Below, in pieces: positions 1-10,357 of a stretch of DNA of 64,000 nt (positions are counted from its first letter, which is position 1; each line of letters starts with the position of its first letter). The DNA is from Rubrivivax gelatinosus. Lineage in GTDB: Bacteria > Pseudomonadota > Gammaproteobacteria > Burkholderiales > Burkholderiaceae_C. The notes under the pieces were generated by a model that saw only the letters and a list, made by a program, of their open reading frames with translations, was not told the DNA's origin and searched no databases. A program made the position numbers and the translations under genes. Where the stretch lies: assembly GCF_004340905.1 (NCBI RefSeq), contig NZ_SLXD01000002.1:310001-374000 (forward strand), in the 5' to 3' direction.

Positions 1-712
<712 letters not shown>

Positions 713-720
713 TTAGGGAT

Positions 721-1884
721 TCAGCAGGCGCGCAGCTGCCACTGGCCGTCCAGCAGCACGAGCTCGCGGTCGCATTCGAAAGCCTGGGTCTCGACTTCGT
801 GACCCGGCAGCGCGGCGATGACGGTCTCGCCGGCCTCGCGCAGCCGGCGCACGGCGGCCCGCAGCGCGGCGTCCTCGCCCCAGGGGGCACGGATCGCACG
901 GCCGGCGCCGACGGCGGGCGCCAGATCGGCCAGCGCCTTCAGGTCCAGGCTGAAGCCGACGGCCGGCCGGTTGCGGCCGAAGACCGCGCCGACCTCGTCG
1001 TAGCGGCCGCCGCGCGCCAGCGCGTCGGCGCTGCCGGCGCCGTAGACGGCAAAACGCAGGCCGCTGTAGTAGGCGTAGCCGCTCATGTCCGACAGGTCGA
1101 AACCGATCGACAGCCCCGGGAACGCGGCGCGCAGGTGGCGCGCGGTCCATTCGAGCTGCTCGACGGCGGCGGTGATGAGGCTGCGCTGCGGCAGTTCGGT
1201 GCGCGCCGCGGCCAGCACCTCGTCGCCGCCGTACAGCCGCAGCAGCGCACGCAGGCCGCGGCGGGTCTCGTCGGGCAGGCAGGAGGCCAGCGACTCGAGC
1301 GCCGACGCATCCTTCTCGGACAGCGCAGCGACGACGTCCTGCAAGCGCGCCGCGTCCACCGGCGCACCGGCAAGCACGCCGCGCAGGATGCGCGCGTCGG
1401 CCAGATCGATCGTCAGCTCGGACAGGCGCGCCGCGTGCAGGCAGTCCAGCGCCAGCTCGGCGACCTCGAGGTCGGCCTCGAGCCCGGCGTGGCCGAAGAT
1501 CTCCGCGCCGAACTGCAGCGGCTCGCGTGTCGAGTTCAGTCCCGAAGGCCGCGTGTGCAGCACCGGGCCGCAGTAGCACAGCCGGGTGACGCCTTCGCGG
1601 TTGAGCAGGTGCGCGTCGATGCGCGCGGCTTGCGGCGTCGTGTCGGCGCGCAGGCCGAGCGTGCGGCCGCTCAGCTGATCGACGAGCTTGAAGGTCTTGA
1701 GGTCGAGTTCACGGCCCGTACCCGACAGCAGCGACTCGAGATGTTCGAGCAGCGGCGGCATCACGAGCTCGAAGCCGTAGCCGCGGGCGCGGTCCAGAAG
1801 GCGCCGCCTCAGCTCCTCGATGCGTCGGGCGTCGGCGGGCAGGACGTCGGCGATATGCTCGGGCAAGAGCCAAGCTGACAACAT
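721..1884 (-). CDS. hisZ: ATP phosphoribosyltransferase regulatory subunit HisZ
   Basis: HisZ is a catalytically inactive paralogue of histidyl-tRNA synthetase. It binds the short form of HisG and gives it activity and histidine feedback control in the first step of histidine synthesis. The 387-residue protein starts with [16 protein letters not shown] and carries class II synthetase-like segments ([12 protein letters not shown], then [11 protein letters not shown]). Its presence implies a short-form HisG elsewhere in the genome. A true HisS is encoded separately at 9.0-10.3 kb, which supports the regulatory role here. It lies between the DUF2065 gene and purA on the same strand. Length and motifs match the family well. 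Confidence 0.95.
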   Translation of the reverse strand: MLSAWLLPEHIADVLPADARRIEELRRRLLDRARGYGFELVMPPLLEHLESLLSGTGRELDLKTFKLVDQLSGRTLGLRADTTPQAARIDAHLLNREGVTRLCYCGPVLHTRPSGLNSTREPLQFGAEIFGHAGLEADLEVAELALDCLHAARLSELTIDLADARILRGVLAGAPVDAARLQDVVAALSEKDASALESLASCLPDETRRGLRALLRLYGGDEVLAAARTELPQRSLITAAVEQLEWTARHLRAAFPGLSIGFDLSDMSGYAYYSGLRFAVYGAGSADALARGGRYDEVGAVFGRNRPAVGFSLDLKALADLAPAVGAGRAIRAPWGEDAALRAAVRRLREAGETVIAALPGHEVETQAFECDRELVLLDGQWQLRAC

Positions 1885-1972
1885 TCGAAAAGGCCTGCAG
1901 CGCTTAAAAAGGGGATTGTACGCGGCGATGCACGCCCGGCCGCCGATCGGCCGAGCGCACCGCGGGGGCAGC

Positions 1973-2158
1973 TCAGTGCCAGAGCGCCAGCAGCACCAGG
2001 CCGACGCTGATGCAGCCCAGGCCGAGGAAACGGATCTGGCCGTCCTCGAGCCGGGTCATCTGCTCGAACATGCGGCGCCAGGTCGCCGGGCTGGCGAAGG
2101 GCAGCAGCCCTTCGAAGATCAGCACCAGCGCCAGGGCGCCGAGCAGCAGGTCTGCCAC
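1973..2158 (-). CDS. DUF2065 small membrane protein (61 aa)
   Basis: This is a 61-residue protein with two hydrophobic segments (about residues 3-20 and 43-60) separated by a short polar loop, as in DUF2065 proteins. The frame stays open further upstream, but the upstream part overlaps hflC and is low-complexity. A GTG at 2156-2158, 19 bp after the hflC stop, gives the length usual for the family and is the start chosen here. DUF2065 genes sit directly behind hflC in many beta- and gamma-proteobacteria, so a role near the HflKC complex or FtsH is plausible but unproven. The family name is recalled from length, topology and context. Confidence 0.85.
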   Translation of the reverse strand: MADLLLGALALVLIFEGLLPFASPATWRRMFEQMTRLEDGQIRFLGLGCISVGLVLLALWH

Positions 2159-2177
2159 CGCGCGCGAGCCGCCGCGG

Positions 2178-3071
2178 TCAGCGACCCTTGGCGGCCGGCG
2201 CCGCGGCGCCGCCACCGCGCATCGCGCGGAAGAACTCCGAGTTCGGATCCAGCACCATCACGTCGTTCTTGGATCGGAACGACGCGCGGTAGGCCTCCAG
2301 GCTGCGGTAGAACTGGGCGAACTGGGGATCGCGCCCGAACGCGTCGGCATAAAGCGCCGACGCCTTCGCATCGCCCTCGCCCTTGGTCTTCTGTGCATCG
2401 CGGTACGCCTCGGCGAGGATGATCTCGCGCTGGCGGTCGGCGTCGGCGCGGATCTTCTCGCCCTCGGCCGCGCCCTGCGAGCGCAGCTCGTTGGCGACCT
2501 GCTTGCGTTCGGACTCCATGCGGCGATAGACCGAGTCGGTGATGTCGGCGACGAAGTCCACGCGCTTGATGCGCACGTCGACGATCTCGATGCCGAAGCC
2601 CTTGGCCTCGTCGGCGAGGCGGCTCCTGACGTCGTTCATCACCAGGTCGCGCTCGGTGGCGAGCACGCCGCGCACGGTGCGCTTGGTGATCTCCTCGTTG
2701 AACGCGGCCTGCACCACCGGCGCCAGGCGCGACTCGAGGTTGCGGATGTCGGTGCCGTTGTTGCGGATGAACTGGCGCGGCTCGGTGATGCGCCACTTGA
2801 CCAGCCAGTCGATGACCAGGCTCTTCTTCTCGGCGGTGAAGATCGGCCGAGTCTCCGGGCTGTCCAGCGTCTGGATGCGCTTGTCCAGGAACACGACGTT
2901 CTGGAACGGCGGCGGCATCTTGAACTTCAGCCCGGGCTCGGTGACGACTTCCTTGATCTCGCCGAGCGCGTAGACCACCGCCACCTGGCGCTGGTCGACG
3001 ACGAACAGGGTCGAGGCGGCGATCATCAGCGCGACCAGCGCGCCGGCAACGATAACTCCAATGCGGTTCAT
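2178..3071 (-). CDS. hflC: HflC, SPFH-domain modulator of FtsH
   Basis: HflC pairs with HflK in a large inner-membrane cage around the FtsH protease and regulates its access to membrane substrates. The 297-residue protein has one N-terminal membrane anchor (about residues 5-24, IGVIVAGALVALMIAAS), a band-7/SPFH domain beginning at DQRQVAVVYALGE, and a long Ala/Glu-rich coiled coil with EGEKIRADADRQREIILAEA. The C terminus is Ala/Gly-rich. The ATG is 18 bp beyond the hflK stop on the same strand. Length and residue pattern agree with proteobacterial HflC. Confidence 0.96.
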   Translation of the reverse strand: MNRIGVIVAGALVALMIAASTLFVVDQRQVAVVYALGEIKEVVTEPGLKFKMPPPFQNVVFLDKRIQTLDSPETRPIFTAEKKSLVIDWLVKWRITEPRQFIRNNGTDIRNLESRLAPVVQAAFNEEITKRTVRGVLATERDLVMNDVRSRLADEAKGFGIEIVDVRIKRVDFVADITDSVYRRMESERKQVANELRSQGAAEGEKIRADADRQREIILAEAYRDAQKTKGEGDAKASALYADAFGRDPQFAQFYRSLEAYRASFRSKNDVMVLDPNSEFFRAMRGGGAAAPAAKGR

Positions 3072-3089
3072 GTCTCGCGTGCTCCTGGG

Positions 3090-4343
3090 TCAGCGGCCTT
3101 CGCGGTCGCGAGCGCGCGCGTTGTCGCGGGAACGGATATCCCCGCCACCGGACAGCGTGTCCGGCGACGAGGACGGCGTCGGCACGGCCACCGGCGCCTG
3201 CGGCGCCGGCGCCGCACTCTGCTGGATCAGCTTGTCCAGCGGCAGATACAGCAGGTTGGAGCCGCTGCGCGAGTCGACCATCACCTTGGAGACGTTCGAG
3301 TAGATCTGCTGCATCGCATCGATGTACATGCGGTCCCGCGTGACCGCGGGTGCCTTCTGGTACTCCGTGAGCACCGAGCGGAAACGCTGCGCGTCACCCT
3401 CGGCCTGCGCGATGACGCGGGCACGGTAGCCCTCGGCCTCCTCGATCAGGCGCGAGGCATTGCCGCGGGCCTTCGGGATCACGTCGCTGGCGTAGGCCTG
3501 GCCTTCGTTCTTGAAGCGGTCGCGGTCGGCGCCGGCCTTGACGGCGTCGTTGAACGCCGCCTGCACGGCGTCGGGCACCTGCACGTTCTGGACGTTGACG
3601 TTGGCGATGACGATGCCCGCGCCCAGGCGCTCGAGCTGCGCCTGCACCGACTTGACGAGGTCCGCGGCCAGCGCATCGCGCTGCTCGTAGAGCACCGAGT
3701 CGACGCTGCTGCGGCCGACGATCTCGCGCACCGCCGACTCGGAGGCCTGGACCACGGCCTCGTCGGGGTTGCGGTTCTCGAACAGGTACTGGCGCGCGTC
3801 GCTCAGCCGGTACTGCACGGTGAAGCGGATGTCGATGATGTTCTCGTCCTGCGTCAGCATCGACGAATCGCGCAGCCCGGTGGCCTGGACCACGGTGTTG
3901 CGGCCGACGTCGACCGAACGCAGCTGCGTCACCGACACCGTCTCGTGCGCCTGGATCGGGTACGGGAAGCGCCACTGGAAGCCGGCATCGGCCGTGTGGT
4001 TGTACTTGCCGAAGGTCGTGACGACCGCCTGCTGGCCTTCCTGGACGATGAAGAAGCCGCTGCCCAGCCAGACCAGCACGACGACCGCGCCGATGAGGCC
4101 GACGCCGATGCCCGCGCTCTTCATGTCGGGCTGGAACGACGGGCCGCCCGAGCCGCCGCCACCGCCGTCGTTGCGGTTGCCGCCGCCACCGCCGCCCTTG
4201 CCGCCGAACAGGCCGCTGAGCTTGCGGTTGAAGTCGCGCCAGAGCTCGTCGAGGTCGGGCGGGCCGTCGTTGCGGTTGTTGAAGACCCAGCCTGCCAGCG
4301 CGGCGCGCAGTCGCGAGACCTTGAAGGGGGGTGTGTGCTTCAT
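3090..4343 (-). CDS. hflK: HflK, SPFH-domain modulator of FtsH
   Basis: HflK is the larger partner of HflC in the periplasmically exposed HflKC complex that controls FtsH. The 417-residue protein has a cytoplasmic N-terminal tail containing PPDLDELWRDFNRKL, then a long Gly/Asn/Asp stretch (about residues 48-67). A single membrane segment follows (about 77-97), then the band-7 domain starting at IVQEGQQAVVTTFGKY and a coiled coil near RLIEEAEGYRARVIAQAEGD. The start codon overlaps the hflX stop by 4 bp, which indicates translational coupling. The Gly-rich linker is a normal HflK feature, although it is long here. Confidence 0.96.
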   Translation of the reverse strand: MKHTPPFKVSRLRAALAGWVFNNRNDGPPDLDELWRDFNRKLSGLFGGKGGGGGGNRNDGGGGGSGGPSFQPDMKSAGIGVGLIGAVVVLVWLGSGFFIVQEGQQAVVTTFGKYNHTADAGFQWRFPYPIQAHETVSVTQLRSVDVGRNTVVQATGLRDSSMLTQDENIIDIRFTVQYRLSDARQYLFENRNPDEAVVQASESAVREIVGRSSVDSVLYEQRDALAADLVKSVQAQLERLGAGIVIANVNVQNVQVPDAVQAAFNDAVKAGADRDRFKNEGQAYASDVIPKARGNASRLIEEAEGYRARVIAQAEGDAQRFRSVLTEYQKAPAVTRDRMYIDAMQQIYSNVSKVMVDSRSGSNLLYLPLDKLIQQSAAPAPQAPVAVPTPSSSPDTLSGGGDIRSRDNARARDREGR

Positions 4344-5509
4344 TCAGTGGTGATCAGTTGCGCCTCGTGCGCGGAGCGCGCGGCATCGGCGATGACCTGG
4401 CGCAGGACATCCAGCCCCAGGCCTTCGCGTGCGCTGACGAACACGCGCGCGCGACGGACGCCAGGATGGACCTCGACCTCGTCACGGGGAGAACGCGGCA
4501 GTCGCGACTCCTCGAGCAGGTCGCACTTGTTGAAGACCAGGATCTGCGGCACGCCGCTGGCGCCGATCTCCTCGAGCACGCGCTCGACCTCGGCCTGCTG
4601 CTCGAGCAGCGCCGGGCTTGCGGCGTCGACGACGTGCAGCAGAAGGTCGGCATCGGCCGCCTCGCGCAGCGTGGCCTCGAAAGCCTCGACCAGCTTGTGC
4701 GGCAGGTCGCGGATGAAACCGACGGTGTCCGACAGCGACACCGAAGTGCCCGCCTCGCCCAGCCAGAGCGAACGCGTCGTCGTGTCCAGCGTCGCGAAGA
4801 GCTGGTCGGCGGCGTAGGTCTTGGCCTTGACCAGCGCATTGAACAGCGTCGACTTGCCGGCATTGGTATAGCCCACCAGCGAGACGCGGAAGGTGCCCCG
4901 CCGCTCGCGCGCCCGGCGCTGCGTGCCACGCTGCAGCTTGACCTTCTCCAGCCGCGCCTTCACCGACTTGATGCGCTCGCCGATCATGCGCCGGTCGAGT
5001 TCGATCTGCGCCTCGCCCGGGCCACCGCGCGTGCCGATGCCGCCGCGCTGGCGCTCCAGGTGCGACCAGCGCCGCACCAGTCGCGTCGCCATGTACTGCA
5101 GCCGCGCCAACTCGACCTGCAGCTTGCCCTCGTGGCTCTGGGCCCGGGCGGCGAAGATGTCGAGGATCAGCGAGGTGCGGTCGGCGACCGGAACGCCGAG
5201 GTGGCGTTCCAGGTTGCGCTGCTGCGCCGGCGACAGCGCCTGGTCGAAGATGACGCCATGGGCCTGGGTCGCGCCCACCATCGCGCGGATCTCGTCGGCT
5301 TTGCCCGAGCCGACGAACAGCGCCGCGTCCGGCGCCTTGCGACGCGCGGTCACGCGCGCGACGGCCAGGTCGCCGGCCGACTCGGCCAGCAACGCCAGTT
5401 CGTCGAGCGTCGGATCGAAATGGCTGTCGCCCCCGAGTTCGACGCCGACGAGCACGGCGCGCGTCGGGCCGCCCTCTTGCGACAGCGTCTGCGATGAAGC
5501 GGAACTCAA
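4340..5509 (-). CDS. hflX: Ribosome-associated GTPase HflX
   Basis: HflX is a GTP-binding protein that splits stalled or stress-damaged 70S ribosomes. The sequence has the HflX N-terminal domain, the Gly-rich RGGIGTRGGPGEAQIELDRR region, and a G domain with GYTNAGKST, DTVGFIRDLP and NKCD. No ATG exists between the hfq stop and the conserved N terminus. The start chosen is a TTG at 5507-5509, giving 389 residues. A CTG overlapping the hfq stop (5551) and a GTG near 5450 are alternatives. The gene follows hfq and overlaps hflK by 4 bp, the classic hfq-hflX-hflK-hflC order. Function is certain; the start is not. Confidence 0.93.
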   Translation of the reverse strand: MSSASSQTLSQEGGPTRAVLVGVELGGDSHFDPTLDELALLAESAGDLAVARVTARRKAPDAALFVGSGKADEIRAMVGATQAHGVIFDQALSPAQQRNLERHLGVPVADRTSLILDIFAARAQSHEGKLQVELARLQYMATRLVRRWSHLERQRGGIGTRGGPGEAQIELDRRMIGERIKSVKARLEKVKLQRGTQRRARERRGTFRVSLVGYTNAGKSTLFNALVKAKTYAADQLFATLDTTTRSLWLGEAGTSVSLSDTVGFIRDLPHKLVEAFEATLREAADADLLLHVVDAASPALLEQQAEVERVLEEIGASGVPQILVFNKCDLLEESRLPRSPRDEVEVHPGVRRARVFVSAREGLGLDVLRQVIADAARSAHEAQLITTE

Positions 5510-5550
5510 GGCTCGGGTGGTGGCGGTCTCGTTGACGGGATCGAGCGCGG

Positions 5551-5793
5551 TCAGGCCTGCTCGGAAGCCTCGTTCGGATGGAAGTTCACCGCCCGGCTCG
5601 GCACGACGGTGGAGATCGCGTGCTTGTAGACCATCTGGGTGACGGTGTTGCGCAGCAGAACGACGTACTGGTCGAAGGATTCGATGTGGCCCTGGAGCTT
5701 GATGCCGTTGACCAGGTAGATCGAGACCGGCACGTGCTCCTTGCGCAGCAGGTTCAGGAAGGGGTCCTGCAAAAGTTGGCCTTTGTTGCTCAC
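5551..5793 (-). CDS. hfq: RNA chaperone Hfq
   Basis: Hfq is a hexameric Sm-like chaperone that pairs small RNAs with mRNAs. The 80-residue protein has the Sm1 segment ([29 protein letters not shown]) and the Sm2 signature YKHAIST, including the YKH triad of the RNA-binding pore. The C-terminal tail is short, as in other beta-proteobacteria. The start is a GTG (5791-5793) with a GGAG ribosome site about 7 nt upstream. It is the first gene of the hfq-hflX-hflK-hflC group, 77 bp downstream of der on the same strand. Confidence 0.97.
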   Translation of the reverse strand: MSNKGQLLQDPFLNLLRKEHVPVSIYLVNGIKLQGHIESFDQYVVLLRNTVTQMVYKHAISTVVPSRAVNFHPNEASEQA

Positions 5794-5870
5794 GATATGC
5801 TCCGTGTTGAATGTCGAGAGTGCCCCACGTTATCACACGGGGGCGAACCCGACTTGAAAAGCGGATTGGC

Positions 5871-7214
5871 TCAGGGGCTGCGTTCGTCGAAGGGATTCTT
5901 CGACGAACGGAACTCGATCCGCATCGGCGTGCCGACGAGCTTGAAGTGCTCGCGGAAACGGCCTTCGAGATAACGCTTGTAGGCGTCGGTGATGTGGTCC
6001 AGCGAGTTGCCGTGGATCACGACCAGCGGCGGGTTCATGCCGCCCTGGTGGGCGTAGCGCATCTTGGGCCGGAAGGCACCGTCGCGCCGCGGCGCCTGGT
6101 GCTGGACGGCGTCGATCAGCAGCCGCGTGAGCACCGGCGTCGGCATCTTCACCGTCGCCGAGGCGTGGGCATGCAGGATGGCCTTCCACAGCGCCGTCAG
6201 GCCGGTGCGCTTCTTCGCCGAGATCTGCAGCAGCGGCGCGAACTTCAGGAACGCGAGCCGGCTCTCGATCGAGCGCTGCAGCTGCTGGCGCTGGTAATCG
6301 TCGGTGGCGTCCCACTTGTTGAGCGCCAGCACGACGGCACGGCCGGACTCCAGCACGTAACCGGCGATATGTGCGTCCTGCTCGCTGACGCCGACGGTCG
6401 CGTCGACCATCAGCACGACGACGTTGGCGTCGGCGATGGCCTGCAGGGTCTTCACGACCGAGAACTTCTCGATCGCCTCGAAGACCTTGCCCTTGCGGCG
6501 CAGGCCGGCGGTGTCGATGAGCTCGAAGCGGCGGCCTTCACGCTCCAGCGAGACCTTGATCGCGTCGCGCGTCGTGCCGGGCTGGTCGAAGGCGACGAGG
6601 CGCTCCTCGCCGAGCCAGGCGTTGATCAGCGTGGACTTGCCGACGTTGGGCCGGCCGGCGACGGCCAGGCGGATCGGCGCGTCGGCATCGGGCTCGGCGC
6701 CCTCCTCGTCCTCGTCGCCGAAGCCGAAGTCCTCGAGCGCCGTCTCGAGCAGGCTGCGCACGCCCTGGCCGTGTGAGGCCGACAGCGGGTGCGGCTCGCC
6801 GATGCCGAGCTCGTGGAACTCGGCCAGCAGCGGCGACTCGGCCATGCCCTCGGCCTTGTTGACCGCGAGGATGACCTTCTTCTGCTGCGTGCGCAGGAAA
6901 CGCGCGATGTCGTGGTCCTGCGCCGAGAGCCCGGCGCGCAGGTCGGTGACGAAGACGACGACGTCGGCCTCGGCGACCGCCTGCTTGGTCTGCTTGGCCA
7001 TCTCGGCGACGACGCCGGTGGGTTTCTCGGGCTCGAAACCGCCGGTGTCGACGACGATGAACTCGCGCCCGCCCAGGCGGGCGTCGCCGTAGTGGCGGTC
7101 ACGCGTCAGGCCGGCGAAGTCGGCGACGATGGCGTCGCGGCTCTTCGTGATCCGGTTGAACAGCGTCGACTTGCCGACGTTCGGGCGCCCGACGAGCGCG
7201 ATGACGGGTTTCAC
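5871..7214 (-). CDS. der: Ribosome biogenesis GTPase Der (EngA)
   Basis: Der carries two tandem GTPase domains and acts in maturation of the 50S subunit. The first domain begins [17 protein letters not shown] with DTGGF and NKAE. The second begins about residue 180 with [19 protein letters not shown] and has [10 protein letters not shown] and NKWD. A KH-like domain ends the protein. The frame remains open far upstream through bamB, but the GTG at 7212-7214, 8 bp after the bamB stop, gives a 447-residue protein that begins exactly where the family does. The bamB-der pairing is widely conserved. Confidence 0.96.
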   Translation of the reverse strand: MKPVIALVGRPNVGKSTLFNRITKSRDAIVADFAGLTRDRHYGDARLGGREFIVVDTGGFEPEKPTGVVAEMAKQTKQAVAEADVVVFVTDLRAGLSAQDHDIARFLRTQQKKVILAVNKAEGMAESPLLAEFHELGIGEPHPLSASHGQGVRSLLETALEDFGFGDEDEEGAEPDADAPIRLAVAGRPNVGKSTLINAWLGEERLVAFDQPGTTRDAIKVSLEREGRRFELIDTAGLRRKGKVFEAIEKFSVVKTLQAIADANVVVLMVDATVGVSEQDAHIAGYVLESGRAVVLALNKWDATDDYQRQQLQRSIESRLAFLKFAPLLQISAKKRTGLTALWKAILHAHASATVKMPTPVLTRLLIDAVQHQAPRRDGAFRPKMRYAHQGGMNPPLVVIHGNSLDHITDAYKRYLEGRFREHFKLVGTPMRIEFRSSKNPFDERSP

Positions 7215-7222
7215 TCGCGGCC

Positions 7223-8332
7223 TCAGTTCGGACGGAAGGCGTACAGGCCGCCCTTGCGGGTGACGACCAGCATCGTCGTGCCGGAAAGCACCGGTGCGGC
7301 GACGATCGCAGAGCCGTCGGTCGGCAGGCGCAACTGGGTCTCGCCGGTGGCGGCGGACAGGAAGTGCACGTAGCCCTCGTAGTCGCCGAAGACCACGCTC
7401 GGGCCCAGCGCCAGCGGGGCACTCAGGCCGCGGTAGAGCAGGCGCTCGTTGGTCCAGAGCACCTCGCCGCTGTCGGCACGCCAGGCGCTGACGCGGCCGG
7501 TGCCGTCGGCGCCGAAGATCGCCGTGTCGTTGCCGCCGACCGGCTGCACGCCACCGACGTTGCGCGACCACAGCAGCGTGCCCTTGGAGGCGTCGACGCA
7601 GGCCACGGCCGACTGGAACGAGCGTGCGCAGAACTTGTCGCCCAGGCGCAGCGCCGGCCCCAGCAGGTCGGCCAGACGCTCGACCTCGTTCGTGCCGCGC
7701 GGCGAGGCCATCGCGACTTCCCATTGCACGGTGCCGCGCAGCGAGTCGACGCCGGTGAGCCGCGGGCCCTGGCCGACGAGCAGCGTGTCCTTGAACGCGG
7801 CGACGACCCCGGGCTGCGACAGCGTCAGCGCGTCGCTGGGCCGCTGCAGGCGCCACAGCAGGCGACCATCGAGCACGTCGAAGGCCTGCACGGCACGGTC
7901 CACGCCCGTCACGAAGACCCGCTCGCCGGCGACCAGCGGCGCGGTGACCACGCGCGACGACAGGCGCTTGCGCCAGAGCTCGCGGTCGCCCTCGACGACG
8001 ACGAGCTCGTTGCCGGTGGTCACGACCGCATCGAAGCGGCCGTCGCTGCCCAGCCCGGCCGAGATCTTGCCGGCGACCCGGGCGCGCGAGACCTCCTTGC
8101 CGCTCTGCCCGTCGAGCACGAGGATGGTGCCGTCGCTGCCGGCGACGCGGAACTTGTCGTCCCGCACGACGACGGCAAGCGGGAACTCGACGCTGTCCAG
8201 GCGCGCACGCCAGACCTCGCGGCCGGCGATCGTCGGCTTGACGTTCTCCAGCGCCATCGGCTTGGGCTTGCTCGAACCGCAGCCGGCCACAACGGCGGCG
8301 ACGGCGAGCGCGAAGAGGACGCGGCGCTTCAC
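7223..8332 (-). CDS. bamB: Outer-membrane assembly lipoprotein BamB
   Basis: BamB is a lipoprotein of the BAM complex that inserts beta-barrel proteins into the outer membrane. The 369-residue product starts with a lipoprotein signal ([18 protein letters not shown], lipobox VAGC, lipidated Cys18). The rest is an eight-bladed PQQ-type propeller with repeated strands such as [28 protein letters not shown] and [13 protein letters not shown]. Its start overlaps the preceding yfgM-like gene by 4 bp and it is followed closely by der. bamD at 18.9 kb is another subunit of the same machine in this window. Confidence 0.96.
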   Translation of the reverse strand: MKRRVLFALAVAAVVAGCGSSKPKPMALENVKPTIAGREVWRARLDSVEFPLAVVVRDDKFRVAGSDGTILVLDGQSGKEVSRARVAGKISAGLGSDGRFDAVVTTGNELVVVEGDRELWRKRLSSRVVTAPLVAGERVFVTGVDRAVQAFDVLDGRLLWRLQRPSDALTLSQPGVVAAFKDTLLVGQGPRLTGVDSLRGTVQWEVAMASPRGTNEVERLADLLGPALRLGDKFCARSFQSAVACVDASKGTLLWSRNVGGVQPVGGNDTAIFGADGTGRVSAWRADSGEVLWTNERLLYRGLSAPLALGPSVVFGDYEGYVHFLSAATGETQLRLPTDGSAIVAAPVLSGTTMLVVTRKGGLYAFRPN

Positions 8333-9006
8333 GACGCGGCTCCGGAGGCGGCGGGCGCAGCCGGCGCCGGCGTCGCACCCATCGCGGTGAGCTTGGCCTC
8401 GATCAGGCGCTTGTAGTCCACCGTATCGGCCATGGCCTTGTAGGCGGCCTCGTAGGCGGCACGCGCCTCGTCGTTTCGCCCGGCGGCGGCGAGCACGTCG
8501 CCGCGGCGGTCGGCCACCAGGGCCTCGAAGCCGGCGGCCTTGGCGCCGTCGAGCTGCGCCAGCGCCTGGTCGAACTGCTTGGCGGCCGACAGCACGGCCG
8601 CCAGGCGCAGGCGCGCGATCGTGCGGTACTCGTCCTCGGCGGCGTTGTCGGCCACCCAGGCCAGCGTCGCCTTGGCGGCGTCGACCTGGCCCTTCTCGAA
8701 CTGCACCTTCGCGGCCGCCAGGCCGCCCTGCTCAGCGTAGGCGGTGCCGGCGTAGCGGTCCTTCAGGTCGGCGAAGATGCGCCCGCTCTTGTCGGCGTCA
8801 CCGGCCGCGGCCGCGCGGTCGAGCTCGTCGTACATCGCGCTGGCCTTCAAGGCCTGGTCGCGCTGCCAGTAGTTCCAGCCGTTCCAGCCGGCATAGGCGG
8901 CGAGCGCGGCGATCAGCAACCAGGTGAGGAGGTTGCCGTACCGCTTCCAGAACGCCTTGAGGGCGTCGATCTGTTCCTGCTCCTGCAGGTCGAGTTGTGT
9001 GGCCAT
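8329..9006 (-). CDS. YfgM-like membrane-anchored tetratricopeptide protein
   Basis: This 225-residue protein has an N-terminal cytoplasmic segment ([18 protein letters not shown]), one membrane span (about residues 27-45), and a periplasmic TPR-like helical domain. That is the architecture of YfgM, an ancillary subunit of the SecYEG/PpiD translocon complex. The C terminus is Ala/Pro-rich and probably disordered. It lies between hisS and bamB, where yfgM sits in E. coli (hisS-yfgM-bamB-der), and overlaps bamB by 4 bp. The assignment rests on topology and synteny more than on single residues. Confidence 0.88.
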   Translation of the reverse strand: MATQLDLQEQEQIDALKAFWKRYGNLLTWLLIAALAAYAGWNGWNYWQRDQALKASAMYDELDRAAAAGDADKSGRIFADLKDRYAGTAYAEQGGLAAAKVQFEKGQVDAAKATLAWVADNAAEDEYRTIARLRLAAVLSAAKQFDQALAQLDGAKAAGFEALVADRRGDVLAAAGRNDEARAAYEAAYKAMADTVDYKRLIEAKLTAMGATPAPAAPAASGAAS

Positions 9007-9034
9007 GTCGGTGAAGCGGACGAAAAACGGTCGA

Positions 9035-10309
9035 TTATGCGGGGAGCAGCTCGGCTGCCCAGGCGGCGGGGTCGGTGATCGGGCGCGTCGTCTGCGCCGC
9101 GGCGCTCTCGCGCAGCGGCTTGACGGCGACTTCGCCGCGCGCGAGCTCGTCGCCGCCGAAGATCAGCGCGTGGCGCGCGCCGCTGGCGTCGGCCTTCTTG
9201 AACTGCGACTTCATGCTGCCGCCGCCGACGTGCAGCTGCACCGCGACGCCGGCCGCACGCAGCGCCTCGACGACACGCACCGCCTGCGGCAGCGCGCTGC
9301 CGTCGGGCACGATGGCGTAGGCGTCGGGCACCGGCGCCGGCGGCGCGACGCCCAGCTGCTGCACCAGGTCGAGCACACGCTCGATGCCCATGCCCCAGCC
9401 GATGCCGGGCGCCGGCTTGCCGCCGACCAGCTCGACGAGACCGTCGTAGCGCCCGCCGCCGCAGATCGTGCCCTGGGCGCCGAGCTTGTCGGTCACCCAC
9501 TCGAACACGGTCAGGTTGTAGTAGTCCATGCCGCGCACCAGGCGCGGGTTGACGCGGTAGGGCTGGCCCGCGGCGTCAAGCATGGCCTTCAGCGCATCGA
9601 AATGCTTCAGCGAGGCTTCGCCGAGGTAGTCGATGAGCTGCGGCGCGGCCTCGACCATCGCCTGCATCGCCGGGTTCTTGGTGTCCAGGATTCGCAGCGG
9701 GTTGCTGTGCAGGCGGCGGCGCGCGTCCTCGTCGAGCAGCTCGGCGTGCTGCTCGAAGTGGGCGATCAGCGCCGCGCGGTGCGCCTTGCGCTCCTCGGGC
9801 TGGCCCAGGCTGTTGATGTCCAGCCGCACCTCGCCCAGGCCCAGGTCCTTCCACAGCGCGCGGCACATCAGGATGACCTCGGCGTCGACGTCCGGGCCGC
9901 CGAAGCCCAGCGCCTCGACGCCCACCTGGTGGAACTGGCGGTAGCGGCCGCGCTGCGGGCGCTCGTGGCGGAACATCGGGCCGATGTAGAACAGCCGCTT
10001 GCCACCGTCGTACAGCGCCGAGTGCTCGACGACCGCGCGCACCACGCCGGCCGTGCCCTCGGGGCGCAGCGACAGCGGGTCGCCGTTCATGCTGTCGACG
10101 AAGGAGTACATCTCCTTCTCGACGATGTCGGTCACCTCGCCCAGCCCGCGCACGAACAGCGGCGTGTGCTCGACGATCGGCGTGCGCACGTTCTGGTAGG
10201 CGTAGCGGCGCATCAGCGCACGCACGGTGTCTTCGAACCACTCCCAGCGCGCCGACTCGGGCGGCAGGATGTCGTTCATGCCTTTGACGGCAACGATCTT
10301 CTCGGCCAT
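9035..10309 (-). CDS. hisS: Histidyl-tRNA synthetase
   Basis: HisS charges tRNA-His with histidine. The 424-residue protein shows class II motif 1 near the N terminus ([15 protein letters not shown]), motif 2 with [17 protein letters not shown], the histidine-specific [13 protein letters not shown] segment, and motif 3 with [15 protein letters not shown]-terminal anticodon-binding domain follows. The ATG at 10307-10309 lies 48 bp after the ispG stop. Distinguishing residues separate it clearly from the HisZ paralogue at 0.7-1.9 kb. It belongs to the ispG-hisS-yfgM-bamB-der run. Confidence 0.97.
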   Translation of the reverse strand: MAEKIVAVKGMNDILPPESARWEWFEDTVRALMRRYAYQNVRTPIVEHTPLFVRGLGEVTDIVEKEMYSFVDSMNGDPLSLRPEGTAGVVRAVVEHSALYDGGKRLFYIGPMFRHERPQRGRYRQFHQVGVEALGFGGPDVDAEVILMCRALWKDLGLGEVRLDINSLGQPEERKAHRAALIAHFEQHAELLDEDARRRLHSNPLRILDTKNPAMQAMVEAAPQLIDYLGEASLKHFDALKAMLDAAGQPYRVNPRLVRGMDYYNLTVFEWVTDKLGAQGTICGGGRYDGLVELVGGKPAPGIGWGMGIERVLDLVQQLGVAPPAPVPDAYAIVPDGSALPQAVRVVEALRAAGVAVQLHVGGGSMKSQFKKADASGARHALIFGGDELARGEVAVKPLRESAAAQTTRPITDPAAWAAELLPA

Positions 10310-10357
10310 GGGGAACAGGTTGGTGCGGCGGGCCGGCGGCCCGCCCGGGAACGAGGA

